Below, piece after piece: positions 7,398-16,122 of a DNA stretch of 64,000 bases. Position 1 is the stretch's first letter, and each line of letters starts with the position of its first letter. The stretch covers positions 1 to 64,000 of the forward strand of contig CAJTCH010000004.1 in the NCBI GenBank assembly GCA_910574715.1, in the 5' to 3' direction. A model generated the notes under the pieces. The model did not search any database and was not told the origin of the DNA. It saw only the letters and a program-made list of their open reading frames with translations. The stretch comes from Lachnospiraceae bacterium. GTDB taxonomy: Bacteria > Bacillota > Clostridia > Lachnospirales > Lachnospiraceae. A program made the position numbers and the translations under genes.

Positions 7398-8276
7398 ATG
7401 TCATTTTCGGGCATGATAAAGGAAGAATTGTCAGAGCATTATGCGAAAGCAAGGCATTGCAATCTGGCGGAGTTGTCTGCATTAGTCCGTATGTCGGGAG
7501 AGTTTGCCGAGGATAAGAAGGGCAGATGCATTATCCGCTTTCATACGGAAAATTTTGCAGTTGCAAGAAAATGCTTTACATTATTGCAAAAAACATTTAA
7601 TATAGGAACAGGTATCGCAATTCGTAGGAACATGGCAAAGGGCAGCGCAAGTTACGATATTTACGCCAAAGGAAAAGAACTGCTGGCAGTCAGAAACGCA
7701 ATGGTGCAGGCGGTCTGCTGTAAGCGTGCGTATATCCGGGGCGCATTTATCACGGCCGGTTCCATGAGTGATCCGAGCAAATCTTATCATTTTGAGATCG
7801 TCTGTAATACATGGGAAGAGGCAGATCATCTTAAGACTATGATCAATAGTTTTGATATGGAAGCGAAGATCGTGGGGAGAAAAAAGACCTACGTTGTATA
7901 TCTGAAAGAAGGCTCGCAGATTGTTGACATTCTGAATGTGATGGAAGCACATGTTGCTTTGCTGGAACTTGAGAATGTCCGCATCATGAAGGAGATGCGT
8001 AATTCTGTGAACCGCAAGGTGAACTGTGAGACGGCGAATATTAACAAGACGGTATCTGCTGCTGTCAGACAGATGGAAGATATCAAGTATATACGCGATA
8101 CTATTGGTTTTGACAAGTTGCCGGAAGGACTGAAAGACGTCGCCCTTACACGTCTTACATATCCGGAAGCGACTTTGAAGGAACTGGGGGGGCTTCTTGA
8201 GAACCCGATCGGGAAATCAGGAGTGAACCACCGGCTCAGGAAGTTAAGTGATATAGCGGTAAAGTTAAGGGAATAG
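7398..8276 (+). CDS. whiA: DNA-binding protein WhiA
   Basis: WhiA has 292 residues here. It joins a degenerate LAGLIDADG-like N-terminal domain (about 1-190, with CNLAELSALVRMSG and RGAFITAGSMSDP) to a C-terminal helix-turn-helix (TYPEATLKELGGLLENPIGK and GVNHRLRKL). It is a developmental regulator in Streptomyces and affects division and chromosome segregation in Bacillus. Its position after rapZ is conserved, though yvcK, which sits between them in Bacillus, is absent here. The start has little room for a strong ribosome site (GGAGTATGGG), suggesting coupling to rapZ. Confidence 0.95.
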   Translation: MSFSGMIKEELSEHYAKARHCNLAELSALVRMSGEFAEDKKGRCIIRFHTENFAVARKCFTLLQKTFNIGTGIAIRRNMAKGSASYDIYAKGKELLAVRNAMVQAVCCKRAYIRGAFITAGSMSDPSKSYHFEIVCNTWEEADHLKTMINSFDMEAKIVGRKKTYVVYLKEGSQIVDILNVMEAHVALLELENVRIMKEMRNSVNRKVNCETANINKTVSAAVRQMEDIKYIRDTIGFDKLPEGLKDVALTRLTYPEATLKELGGLLENPIGKSGVNHRLRKLSDIAVKLRE

Positions 8277-8295
8277 CAAGGAGGAGCAATTTTTT

Positions 8296-8553
8296 ATGAC
8301 TAAGAAACCTGTTACGATTCAAAACAATATGGACATGGAAGCACGTCCGATTGCACATCTGGTTCAGGAAGCAAGCCAGTACGCGAGCCAGGTGTTTATT
8401 GAGATTGATAACAAAAAGATCAATGCGAAGAGTATCATGGGGATGATGAGTCTGAAGTTACAGAAGGGTGAGCGTATCACAGTAGTAGCGGAAGGACAAG
8501 ATGAGAGTGAGGCAGTGGCAGGGATAGAGGATTTCCTTGTTGCAAGTAACTAG
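8296..8553 (+). CDS. crh: Crh-like HPr-family protein with Glu at position 15
   Basis: An HPr-fold protein of 85 residues after AAGGAGGAG. In HPr, His15 accepts phosphate from PTS enzyme I; here the motif reads DMEARP with Glu exactly at position 15, so PTS phosphotransfer is not possible. Ser46, the HPr kinase target, is kept in KSIMGMMSL. This is the pattern of Bacillus Crh (Gln15, Ser46), a catabolite repression cofactor of CcpA, and the position after whiA matches the crh locus. I infer a regulatory, not transport, role. The symbol rests on synteny plus loss of His15. Confidence 0.8.
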   Translation: MTKKPVTIQNNMDMEARPIAHLVQEASQYASQVFIEIDNKKINAKSIMGMMSLKLQKGERITVVAEGQDESEAVAGIEDFLVASN

Positions 8554-8600
8554 TTGTACATGACCGGAATTGCCTGTTTGCTTAATAGGTATGCATTGAG

Positions 8601-8685
8601 AGGTATCCGGATAAGTATACATTGCCGGACGGCAGCTTGCCGGCCCGGTGGGCATTAACTGCAGGATACCCGGATGGGTATACAT
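8601..8685 (+). repeat. Imperfect direct repeats and inverted GGTATCC/GGATACC
   Basis: Two 22-bp imperfect direct repeats, ending GGATAAGTATACAT (8609-8622) and GGATGGGTATACAT (8672-8685), flank a GC-rich core with further pairing (TGCC/GGCA, CCGG). GGTATCC (8602-8608) and GGATACC (8664-8670) could close the whole segment as one stem. It lies in the 3' region of the crh-like gene. Function unknown. Confidence 0.4.
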
Positions 8686-8690
8686 ATCTA

Positions 8691-8725
8691 GGAGGGCATG
8701 TAATATGTCCTCTTTGTGTTTTTGA
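8691..8725 (+). terminator. Terminator of the murB-rapZ-whiA-crh cluster
   Basis: GAGGGCAT (8692-8699) pairs with ATGTCCTC (8705-8712) with one G-U pair, followed by a T-rich stretch (TTTGTGTTTTT). Confidence 0.65.
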
Positions 8726-8787
8726 CATAGAATATCATGCGCTCGTATGACGGCGCAGGATTTAATATAGAAGGAGAGATGTTTAAT

Positions 8788-9711
8788 ATGAAGAGAATGT
8801 TATTTATCTATAATCCGCGCGCGGGGAAAGGCTTATTGAAGCCTAAGCTGTCGGATATTATTGACATTTTTGTGAAGGCCGGGTACGAGGTGGTGGTATA
8901 TCCGACCCAGGCATACAGAGACGCGTATAAGAAGATCCTTGGATATAATGCCGAAGAATATGATCTGGTCGTCTGCAGCGGCGGGGACGGTACGATCGAC
9001 GAAGTGGTGACGGGGATGATGCACCGCAGCGCAAGAACGCCGGTAGGATATATCCCGACAGGCACGACCAATGATTTTGCCAACAGCCTGCATATTCCCA
9101 AGGGTTTGCTTAAGGCGGCGGATAATGCGGTCAACGGAGAGCGGTTTCCCTGTGATGTCGGTAAGTTTAATGATGATATCTTCGTGTATGTGGCGGCTTT
9201 CGGTATATTTACGGATGTATCATATGAGACGAAGCAGGAAGTGAAGAATATACTCGGACATTTGGCTTATGTGCTGGAGGGTACGAAACGTCTGTTCAAC
9301 GTGCCGTCTTACAGCATCAGGGTAGAGCATGACGGAGAAGTTATTGAAGATGAATTCATATTTGGAATGGTGACGAACTCTCGCTCGGTGGGCGGATTCC
9401 GAAGCATGATCGGGAAGCAGGTGGTATTCGATGACGGGCTGTTCGAGGTGACGCTGATCAGGAAGCCGGCTAATCCCATCGCTTTGCAGGAGATTATCGC
9501 GGCGCTTCTGATAGAACAGGTGGATACGAAGCATATGTATACGTTTAAGACGGGACATATCACCTTTGAATCGCTGGAGGAGATTCCCTGGACGCTGGAC
9601 GGAGAATTCGGCGGGGAGCATGATGAAGTGGTGATCGATAATCTGAATAAGCAGTTGGAGATAATGGTGCCGGGAGAGCATTTCGATAAACTGCAGTTGG
9701 GGACGGAGTGA
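8788..9711 (+). CDS. YegS/DgkB-type lipid kinase
   Basis: A diacylglycerol kinase catalytic-domain protein of 307 residues. Conserved blocks are FIYNPRAGKG near the start, VVCSGGDGTIDEVVTGM (nucleotide site) and GYIPTGTTNDFANSL. The C-terminal beta domain ends with LDGEFGGEHDEVVI. These kinases phosphorylate diacylglycerol or related lipids at the membrane face, recycling lipid from wall polymer synthesis. ATG 8788 is chosen because AAGGAGAG at 8771-8777 is ideally placed for it and too close to ATG 8779. It is a single gene between two terminator or promoter regions. Confidence 0.9.
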   Translation: MKRMLFIYNPRAGKGLLKPKLSDIIDIFVKAGYEVVVYPTQAYRDAYKKILGYNAEEYDLVVCSGGDGTIDEVVTGMMHRSARTPVGYIPTGTTNDFANSLHIPKGLLKAADNAVNGERFPCDVGKFNDDIFVYVAAFGIFTDVSYETKQEVKNILGHLAYVLEGTKRLFNVPSYSIRVEHDGEVIEDEFIFGMVTNSRSVGGFRSMIGKQVVFDDGLFEVTLIRKPANPIALQEIIAALLIEQVDTKHMYTFKTGHITFESLEEIPWTLDGEFGGEHDEVVIDNLNKQLEIMVPGEHFDKLQLGTE

Positions 9712-9740
9712 AATTCGGCGAAAATTCACCGGAAAATCAG

Positions 9741-9769
9741 TTGACAGAAACGTCCTGAGATGATATAAT
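9741..9769 (+). promoter_or_regulatory. Consensus sigma-A promoter of rplJL
   Basis: TTGACA (9741-9746) and TATAAT (9764-9769) with a 17-bp spacer: a perfect match, as expected for a ribosomal protein operon. Confidence 0.92.
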
Positions 9770-9776
9770 GTCATTC

Positions 9777-9911
9777 GACTGCCGAAGACAGCAGGTGCGA
9801 GGGGTTTCACATGAGATCCCAAGCGTAAGCAGATCAACGCCTGCCGAGGAAAGTTAGATTCGATGTTTATGAATTTACAACGCCTCTGTGTCTTTGCATA
9901 GGGGTGTTTTT
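9777..9911 (+). ncRNA. Ribosomal protein L10 leader with downstream hairpin
   Basis: The transcript begins with the conserved L10-leader elements: CTGCCGAAGACAGCAGGTG, the AGATCCCAAGCGTAAG segment and the closing CCTGCCGAGGA. L10 or the L10(L12)4 complex binds this fold to repress rplJL. After it, ACGCCTC and GGGGTGT form a stem with a GTTTTT end (9879-9911), a probable attenuator in the same leader. Confidence 0.88.
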
Positions 9912-9969
9912 AATAGTGCTTTTCTTTACGCAGTCAACGTATTCAATAACAGAAGGAGGTGCACCATTC

Positions 9970-10521
9970 GTGGCAAAAGTTGAATTAAAACAACCGATCG
10001 TACAGGCGATTGCAGATGACGTCAAGGATGCGGCAAGTGTTGTATTGGTTGACTACCGCGGACTTACTGTTGCGCAGGATACAGAGCTTCGTAAGCAGTT
10101 AAGAGAAGCGGGGATCATCTACAAGGTTTGTAAGAACACAATGATGAAGAGAGCTTTCGAAGGGACTGAGCTTGCGGCATTGGACGAGCATCTGGAAGGC
10201 CCGAGCGCGATCGCGATCTCTAAGGACGATGCAACGGCTCCGGCAAGGATCCTGTGCAAGTTCGCTAAGGATGCGAAGGCTCTTGAACTGAAGGCAGGAG
10301 TGGTTGAGGGAACTTTGTATGATAACGCTGCACTGTCAGAGTTAGCTAAGATCCCGTCAAGAGAAGAGTTACTGTCCAAGCTGCTTGGAAGCTTGCAGTC
10401 ACCGATCACCAATCTTGCACGTGTTCTCAATCAGATCGCAGAGCAGGGCGGAGCAGAAGCCTGTGCAGCAGCGGCTCCGGCCGAAGAAGCAGCAGAAGCA
10501 GCAGAGACCCCGGCAGAATAG
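9970..10521 (+). CDS. rplJ: 50S ribosomal protein L10
   Basis: L10 forms the base of the ribosomal stalk and carries L7/L12 dimers. The 183-residue protein starts at GTG 9970 behind AAGGAGGT. The family core (KQPIVQAIADDVKDAASVVL, DYRGLTV, KNTMMKRAF) is followed by the C-terminal helix that binds L7/L12. An Ala/Glu-rich tail ends the protein. The frame is open back to 9904 but that part lies inside the leader hairpin. Control is expected through the L10 leader just upstream. Confidence 0.97.
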   Translation: MAKVELKQPIVQAIADDVKDAASVVLVDYRGLTVAQDTELRKQLREAGIIYKVCKNTMMKRAFEGTELAALDEHLEGPSAIAISKDDATAPARILCKFAKDAKALELKAGVVEGTLYDNAALSELAKIPSREELLSKLLGSLQSPITNLARVLNQIAEQGGAEACAAAAPAEEAAEAAETPAE

Positions 10522-10556
10522 GGAAAAGCTATACCATAAGGTATGTGCGAACGATA

Positions 10557-10594
10557 CCCATCCGGGCATGCATTTCAGATGCCGTATAGATGGG
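10557..10594 (+). other. Hairpin between rplJ and rplL
   Basis: CCCATC (10557-10562) with GATGGG (10589-10594), and GGCAT with ATGCC inside, form a stable stem 46 bp upstream of rplL. There is no U-tract. It may stabilise the rplL message and help set the 4:1 or 6:1 L12:L10 ratio. That role is my inference. Confidence 0.45.
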
Positions 10595-10640
10595 CGGACA
10601 GGTTAGCTGTCACATAATATTAAATATGGAGGATAATACA

Positions 10641-11015
10641 ATGGCAAAGTTGACAACAGCTGAATTTATTGATGCAATCAAAGAATTATCAGTATTAGAG
10701 TTGAATGAATTAGTAAAAGCATGTGAGGAAGAATTTGGCGTATCTGCAGCAGCAGGCGTTGTAGTTGCAGCAGCAGGCGGAGAGGCAGCAGCAGAGGAAG
10801 TGAAAGATGAGTTCGACGTAGAGTTAGTATCTGCAGGAGCTTCTAAGGTTAAGGTTATCAAGGTTGTTCGTGAGATCACAGGACTTGGACTTAAGGAAGC
10901 TAAGGCAGTAGTTGACGAAGCTCCGAAGGTAGTGAAAGAAGCAGTTTCCAAGGCGGAGGCTGAGGAGATCAAGGCTAAACTTGAGGCAGAGGGTGCAGAA
11001 GTTAACCTCAAATAA
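10641..11015 (+). CDS. rplL: 50S ribosomal protein L7/L12
   Basis: The stalk protein that recruits translation GTPases. The 124 residues comprise an N-terminal dimerisation helix pair ([20 protein letters not shown]), an Ala-rich hinge (about 38-55) and the globular C-terminal domain with [20 protein letters not shown]. The start at 10641 follows TGGAGGA. A strong terminator follows, so rplJL does not read directly into rpoB here. Confidence 0.98.
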   Translation: MAKLTTAEFIDAIKELSVLELNELVKACEEEFGVSAAAGVVVAAAGGEAAAEEVKDEFDVELVSAGASKVKVIKVVREITGLGLKEAKAVVDEAPKVVKEAVSKAEAEEIKAKLEAEGAEVNLK

Positions 11016-11040
11016 TCAGGGATAGGTCGACTGACAGATG

Positions 11041-11066
11041 AACCGCTCCATAAGGGGCGGTTTTTT
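11041..11066 (+). terminator. rplJL terminator
   Basis: AACCGCTCC (11041-11049) pairs with GGGGCGGTT (11054-11062), with a run of six T beginning inside the stem. Confidence 0.9.
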
Positions 11067-11130
11067 GCAGTAAAACTTTTAAGTTCACACGAATGATGGC
11101 CGGAATGCGGTCTGTATGGAGGATAGGTGT

Positions 11131-13713
11131 ATGAATAATTCAAGGGAGTTTTTTGAACGGGGCGGCGGAAGTGCACCGGCTGCTGAAGGCTGTGAGCGGC
11201 ACAGTGATATGCAAAATGTTCAGAATTTGGAGACCGTCATTAATGAGGGCCTTCGTGTAGCCCTGTTGGAGGAAACTCCGGACCAGTCATTGGAGGTGCT
11301 GCTGGAGTGTCTGGGAAAAGCCCTGAACGGAGAACGCACCTATATATTTGAACAGAACGACCGCGGCGGCGACGACAATACCTATGAATGGGTGGCCGAA
11401 GGAGTAAAACCGGAAAAGGAGAATCTCCAGAATGTTCCTTCAGAGGTGTGCGCCGGTTGGTATCGGAACTTTGATATCGGCAGGCATATCGTCATCGAGA
11501 ATCTGGAAGAGATCAAGGATAGCGCCCCTCTTCAGTATGAGATCCTGAAGGAGCAGAATATCCGTTCTCTTGTGGTAGTGCCGCTCTATGACGGGGAAAA
11601 GCTTATCGGTTTTTACGGCGTAGACAATCCGCCGGCAAAGCTTTTGGAATATGCGTCGAATATGCTGCAAACCGCCGCATATTTTATCGTATCCTCTTTA
11701 AAACGGCGCAATCTGGTCCGTGAACTTCAAAAGCGCAGCCATAACGTTCTCCATGCCCTCAGCGTGGATTATCTGGGGATATATCAGGTGAACTTCGACA
11801 CCGGCGAATGTGAGATATACCGGAACAGCGAACAGATGAGCATGGATTGGGCCGTCAGTTTTGAAGACGGGTATCGATCGGCTATGGAGCAGTATATTAC
11901 CCGGTACGTGGTTCCCCGCGATCAGGAGCGGCTTTTTGCCGTAACGAAAAGGGACTATGTGCTGGCTCAGCTTCAGAAAAAGAAGAAGTTCTATGTGCGT
12001 TATGAGGTGCAAGACAATGCATATGGGCTGAAACATATGGAGATCCATTATTCCGCTACAGAGAAAACGGCGGAGGAGAATTGCGCTATATTTGCCCAGC
12101 GGGATGTCAATGCCGTGGTGGAGCAGGAAGAGAAGAACAAGCTTGAAGCAAGGAAAAGCATGGAGGATATTCTGGAGGGAGCCAGAACCGGTATCTGGAC
12201 CATCGAACTTGAGGAGGGGTGCGGGCCCAGGATGTATGCGGACCGGACCATGCGGATTCTTCTGGGAGTGTCGGATGAGACTGGACCGGAGGAGTGCTAT
12301 CGGCACTGGTTTGATAATATTGAGCCGGACTATGTGGAGATGGTGCAGGATTCGGTCCGTGAGATATTGGAAACCGGGCGTTCCGAGGTGATCTATCCAT
12401 GGAATCACCCGAAGCTGGGGAAAATCTATGTCCGCTGCGGCGGCGTACAGGACAAGACCTTCAAAAAGACGGGGGCCTGCCTGAACGGATACCATCAGGA
12501 TATCACAGAAACCATGATGACCAGAAAGAAGCAGGAGCAGGCGATCATGGAGCTTTTGGAGAAGGTAAGGCGGGCGAACTCTGCAAAAAGCGAATTCCTC
12601 TCGCGTATGTCCCACGATCTGCGCACGCCGATCAACGGAATTCTGGGAATGCTGGCAATCATGGAGGAAAGACAGGATGAACCAGAGCGGCAGAGCGATT
12701 GCCGGAAGAAGATCCGTATATCCACAGAGCATCTGCTGTCTCTGGTCAATGACGTTCTTCAGGTGAGCAAGCTGGAGAGCGGAAGACCGTCGGTAGAAGA
12801 ATCCTTTGATATCCATGACTCGTTGGAAAGCTGTACCGCGATCTTAGCAGCCCAGGCAGAAGAGAGAGGGATCCGTCTTGAGGTGGAAGAAGTCGATGTG
12901 GAGCATAGCAGGCTGATCGGTAATCCGATGTACCTGAAGCAAATTCTGGTGAATATCATCGACAATGCTCTCAAATATAACCGGCCTCATGGGGCTGTAT
13001 CTATCCGGGTGAAGGAAACCGGCTGTCAGAACGGGACCGCAGACTACAGATTTGAGATCGAAGATACCGGAATTGGCATGGGGGAAGACTTCAAAAAGCA
13101 TATTTTTGAACCGTTTACTCAGGAACACCAGGGCGCAAGGACTCACTATAACGGCGCTGGTCTTGGTATGTCTATCGTGAAGAAGCTGGTAGACCAGATG
13201 AAAGGGACGATCAAGGTAGACAGTCAGGTCGGCAGGGGAAGCGTATTCCAGATTATCCTGCCGATACAGATCGACGAGGTGCAGAATACCCGGTCTGCGG
13301 ATGAGGAGAGGAGTGCAAGGAGCGATATTGGCGGAATGCGCGTCCTCTTGGTGGAGGACAATGAGATCAACTGCGAGATCGTAGAATTCATGCTTGAAGA
13401 GGCGGGGGCGTCGGTCGTGACTGCAAACGACGGGAAGGAAGCTGTGGATGTATTCTCTGCAAGCAGGCCGGGAACCTTCGACTGTGTTCTCATGGATCTG
13501 ATGATGCCGGTTATGAGCGGATATGAGGCGGCCCGGGTGATCCGCGGCCTTCCCCGGCCGGACGCAGGATCCGTACCCATCATAGCGCTGTCGGCGAATG
13601 CGTTTGACGAAGATATAGCGATGACGAAGGATGCCGGAATGGATGAACATCTGGCGAAGCCTGTGGACATCAGGAAGATGTTCAGGGTCATGAACCGGCT
13701 GAGACGGCGATAG
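11131..13713 (+). CDS. Soluble hybrid sensor histidine kinase with GAF-like input
   Basis: A cytoplasmic hybrid kinase of about 860 residues without membrane segments. A GAF-like domain (about 35-190) is followed by PAS-like regions (about 200-460), then HisKA with SRMSHDLRTPINGILG (phospho-His near 495). HATPase_c follows with NIIDNALKYN, DTGIGMG and GAGLGMSIVKKL, and then a receiver with LLVEDNEINCEIV and phospho-Asp near 789 in CVLMDLMMP. Such proteins relay phosphate internally and usually need an Hpt partner, which is not adjacent. ATG 11131 is chosen over 11116 because GGAGGATAG lies between them. It sits between rplL and rpoB, next to a second hybrid kinase. Confidence 0.9.
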   Translation: MNNSREFFERGGGSAPAAEGCERHSDMQNVQNLETVINEGLRVALLEETPDQSLEVLLECLGKALNGERTYIFEQNDRGGDDNTYEWVAEGVKPEKENLQNVPSEVCAGWYRNFDIGRHIVIENLEEIKDSAPLQYEILKEQNIRSLVVVPLYDGEKLIGFYGVDNPPAKLLEYASNMLQTAAYFIVSSLKRRNLVRELQKRSHNVLHALSVDYLGIYQVNFDTGECEIYRNSEQMSMDWAVSFEDGYRSAMEQYITRYVVPRDQERLFAVTKRDYVLAQLQKKKKFYVRYEVQDNAYGLKHMEIHYSATEKTAEENCAIFAQRDVNAVVEQEEKNKLEARKSMEDILEGARTGIWTIELEEGCGPRMYADRTMRILLGVSDETGPEECYRHWFDNIEPDYVEMVQDSVREILETGRSEVIYPWNHPKLGKIYVRCGGVQDKTFKKTGACLNGYHQDITETMMTRKKQEQAIMELLEKVRRANSAKSEFLSRMSHDLRTPINGILGMLAIMEERQDEPERQSDCRKKIRISTEHLLSLVNDVLQVSKLESGRPSVEESFDIHDSLESCTAILAAQAEERGIRLEVEEVDVEHSRLIGNPMYLKQILVNIIDNALKYNRPHGAVSIRVKETGCQNGTADYRFEIEDTGIGMGEDFKKHIFEPFTQEHQGARTHYNGAGLGMSIVKKLVDQMKGTIKVDSQVGRGSVFQIILPIQIDEVQNTRSADEERSARSDIGGMRVLLVEDNEINCEIVEFMLEEAGASVVTANDGKEAVDVFSASRPGTFDCVLMDLMMPVMSGYEAARVIRGLPRPDAGSVPIIALSANAFDEDIAMTKDAGMDEHLAKPVDIRKMFRVMNRLRRR

Positions 13714-13770
13714 TCTTATCCTTTTGCTTTGCACGATAACTAAGATCAAAGAATGGAGATGTTAAAAAAT

Positions 13771-15960
13771 ATGAAAAAGATGGTTGTGCCGCGTTCTCTT
13801 AAAATCAGCACTGCAGTAATCATTTGCCTGAATATTTTCGTATTTTCATTCTTAGGAATGTCCATCAATAAGATGAGCGAAAACACGATTAAGAATATAG
13901 GCACGGCTTATATGGGCGGAATGAATGATCAGGTATCTTTACATTTTGAGACGATTATTGATCTTCGGCTGACCATGGCGGAATCCATAGCGCATATCGC
14001 TGCAGATGAAGAGAATTCCAGCTACGGATCAAAAGAAGAGATAGAATACGGCGCAAAGGCAAGGCATTTTATGTGCGCCGCCTTATATTCGCCGGATGGT
14101 AAAATGGAGATGATCTACGGCGATACTGTGAAGTTAAATCACCCGGAACATTTTTTGGACAGCTTGAAAAACGGGGAACGTGTAGCGGCATCCGCTGTTG
14201 ACGGCGAGGGGAACGGCGTGATCTTGTTCGGCGTTCCCTGCGAATATCCTATGTCTGACGGAAGCGGCAGCCTTGCTATGATCGTAGGTCTTTCAACTAA
14301 GTATATGGGCGAGGTTCTCTTCCTTGATTCGGACAGTTCACTGAGTTATTCGTTTGTAATTCGCGAGGACGGCAGTTACGTTGTCGGGGAGGAGGGCGAC
14401 GTTGATGAAAACTATTTTGACAGGCTGAGGAGTATCATAAGCGGACGGAATGGGGAAGCGGATTACTATATCAGGCAGATGACGGAGGCGATGAATAAGG
14501 GGGAAGATTATTCGGTTATTTTGAAAATCGGCAAATCGCGCCGGCATCTGTATTGTACCAGCCTGCCCTATTGTGATTGGTACCTGGTGACGATTCTTCC
14601 TTTTGACGGGCTGGATCATGTGATTTCTGATATGGGCAGCCATTGGCTCATTATCGTCTACGCTGCTTCATTTGCTGTAATTGCCATGCTGCTGTATATA
14701 TTTTTCCAGTATTTGGGGATATTCAGGAAACAGGTATCCGAATTAGAACGTATGAATACGGAGATGGACGCGGCGCGCAAAATTGCTGAAAGGGCGCAGC
14801 AAGAAGCCGAACATGCCAATTCGGCAAAACAGGATTTCCTGTCCAGTATGAGCCATGATATCCGTACTCCTATGAATGCCATAATCGGTATGACGTCCAT
14901 TGCCCTGGCCAATACGCATGATCAGGAGCAGGTTCAGGAATGCCTGCGCAAAATTGAATTATCCAGTAATCACCTTCTGGGCCTTATCAATGATGTGCTT
15001 GATATGTCGAAGATCGAAAGCGGCAAAATGACGCTGAATATCGCGCCGATATCCTTGAGGGAGGTTATGGACAGTGTCGTAAATATCGTACAGCCTCAGG
15101 TCAAGGCGAAAAACCTGCAGTTTGACACGGTTGTACACGATATTCTTGCAGAAAACGTGCGCTGTGACAGCGTGAGGCTGAATCAGGTGTTGATCAATCT
15201 GTTGGGAAATTCGGTCAAATTTACCCAGGATAACGGTTCTGTCCAGGTAACTCTGTATCAGGAAGCGTTACCGGAAGATACGTCCCGCGTCCGAACACAT
15301 TTCTTGGTGTCGGATACAGGGATCGGCATGTCCAGGGAATATCAGGAGAAATTATTCGATTCCTTCAGCAGGGAAGACAATGCGCAGGTACAGAAAACAG
15401 AAGGTTCCGGGCTTGGAATGGCAATCACTAAATATATCGTAGACGCGATGGGCGGTACGATCGCCGTCCGCAGCGAACTGGACAAAGGTACTGAATTCCA
15501 TGTCACATTTGATCTCGAGAAGGCCGAAGAGAAGGAGATGGATGCGGCTGAAAAGAACGAAGAAGCTGCCGATCTGGAGCTTAAGGGGAAACATATCTTG
15601 CTGGCGGAAGACAACGAGCTTAACTGGGAGGTTGCGAAAGAGCTGCTCTCCGATCTCGAATTGGAATTGGATTGGGCAGAAAACGGAGAGATCTGTGTCG
15701 CGCAATTTAAGAAATCCCCGGTCGGATATTATGACGCGGTCATTATGGATGTGAGGATGCCCGTGATGAACGGCTACGAAGCAACCAGAGCTATCAGGGA
15801 ACTGGATCGGGAGGACTCGGATATTCCGGTTATTGCGATGACTGCAGACGCCTTCTCGGAAGATATCCAGAAGTGTTTAGAGTGCGGCATGAACGACCAT
15901 TTGGCCAAACCTATTGATATTCAGGCGGTTACCCGCAAGTTAAAAAAATATTTGAAATAA
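13771..15960 (+). CDS. Membrane-bound hybrid sensor histidine kinase
   Basis: A hybrid kinase of about 729 residues (735 if ATG 13753 is used; neither has an ideal ribosome site). A first membrane helix (ISTAVIICLNIFVFSFLG) and a second near residues 290-315 (LIIVYAASFAVIAMLLYIFF) bracket an extracellular domain of about 250 residues, possibly Cache-like. HisKA follows with SSMSHDIRTPMNAIIG (His near 362), then HATPase_c with NLLGNSVKF and GSGLGMAI. The receiver (LLAEDNELNWEV) has its Asp near 660 in VIMDVRMP. The two kinases are neighbours but differ in input domain, so they likely read different signals into a common output. No response regulator or Hpt gene is adjacent. Confidence 0.9.
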   Translation: MKKMVVPRSLKISTAVIICLNIFVFSFLGMSINKMSENTIKNIGTAYMGGMNDQVSLHFETIIDLRLTMAESIAHIAADEENSSYGSKEEIEYGAKARHFMCAALYSPDGKMEMIYGDTVKLNHPEHFLDSLKNGERVAASAVDGEGNGVILFGVPCEYPMSDGSGSLAMIVGLSTKYMGEVLFLDSDSSLSYSFVIREDGSYVVGEEGDVDENYFDRLRSIISGRNGEADYYIRQMTEAMNKGEDYSVILKIGKSRRHLYCTSLPYCDWYLVTILPFDGLDHVISDMGSHWLIIVYAASFAVIAMLLYIFFQYLGIFRKQVSELERMNTEMDAARKIAERAQQEAEHANSAKQDFLSSMSHDIRTPMNAIIGMTSIALANTHDQEQVQECLRKIELSSNHLLGLINDVLDMSKIESGKMTLNIAPISLREVMDSVVNIVQPQVKAKNLQFDTVVHDILAENVRCDSVRLNQVLINLLGNSVKFTQDNGSVQVTLYQEALPEDTSRVRTHFLVSDTGIGMSREYQEKLFDSFSREDNAQVQKTEGSGLGMAITKYIVDAMGGTIAVRSELDKGTEFHVTFDLEKAEEKEMDAAEKNEEAADLELKGKHILLAEDNELNWEVAKELLSDLELELDWAENGEICVAQFKKSPVGYYDAVIMDVRMPVMNGYEATRAIRELDREDSDIPVIAMTADAFSEDIQKCLECGMNDHLAKPIDIQAVTRKLKKYLK

Positions 15961-15965
15961 ATTCA

Positions 15966-15995
15966 TTGACAAGCCCCAGGCCTCTATGGTATAGT
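15966..15995 (+). promoter_or_regulatory. rpoBC promoter
   Basis: TTGACA (15966-15971) and TATAGT (15990-15995), 18-bp spacer, 127 bp before the rpoB start. It gives rpoBC its own promoter, separate from rplJL. Confidence 0.8.
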
Positions 15996-16122
15996 AAAAA
16001 ATGCACTATTGTGGAAAGTTCTGCCATAATATCGCATGGGAACGGTGGGGAATGCGCTGTTTCCAATGGTTTTCAATATTGTTTGTTTTTCAAAAAATAT
16101 GCGAGGAGAGTGAAACGTCAAT

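Noticed and set aside
9904-9969. Upstream extension of rplJ to 9904
   Set aside because: The extension lies in the leader hairpin; AAGGAGGT positions the start at GTG 9970.
11698-12816. 372-residue minus-strand frame opposite the first hybrid kinase
   Set aside because: It is antisense to the clear PAS/HisKA region and has no family signature.
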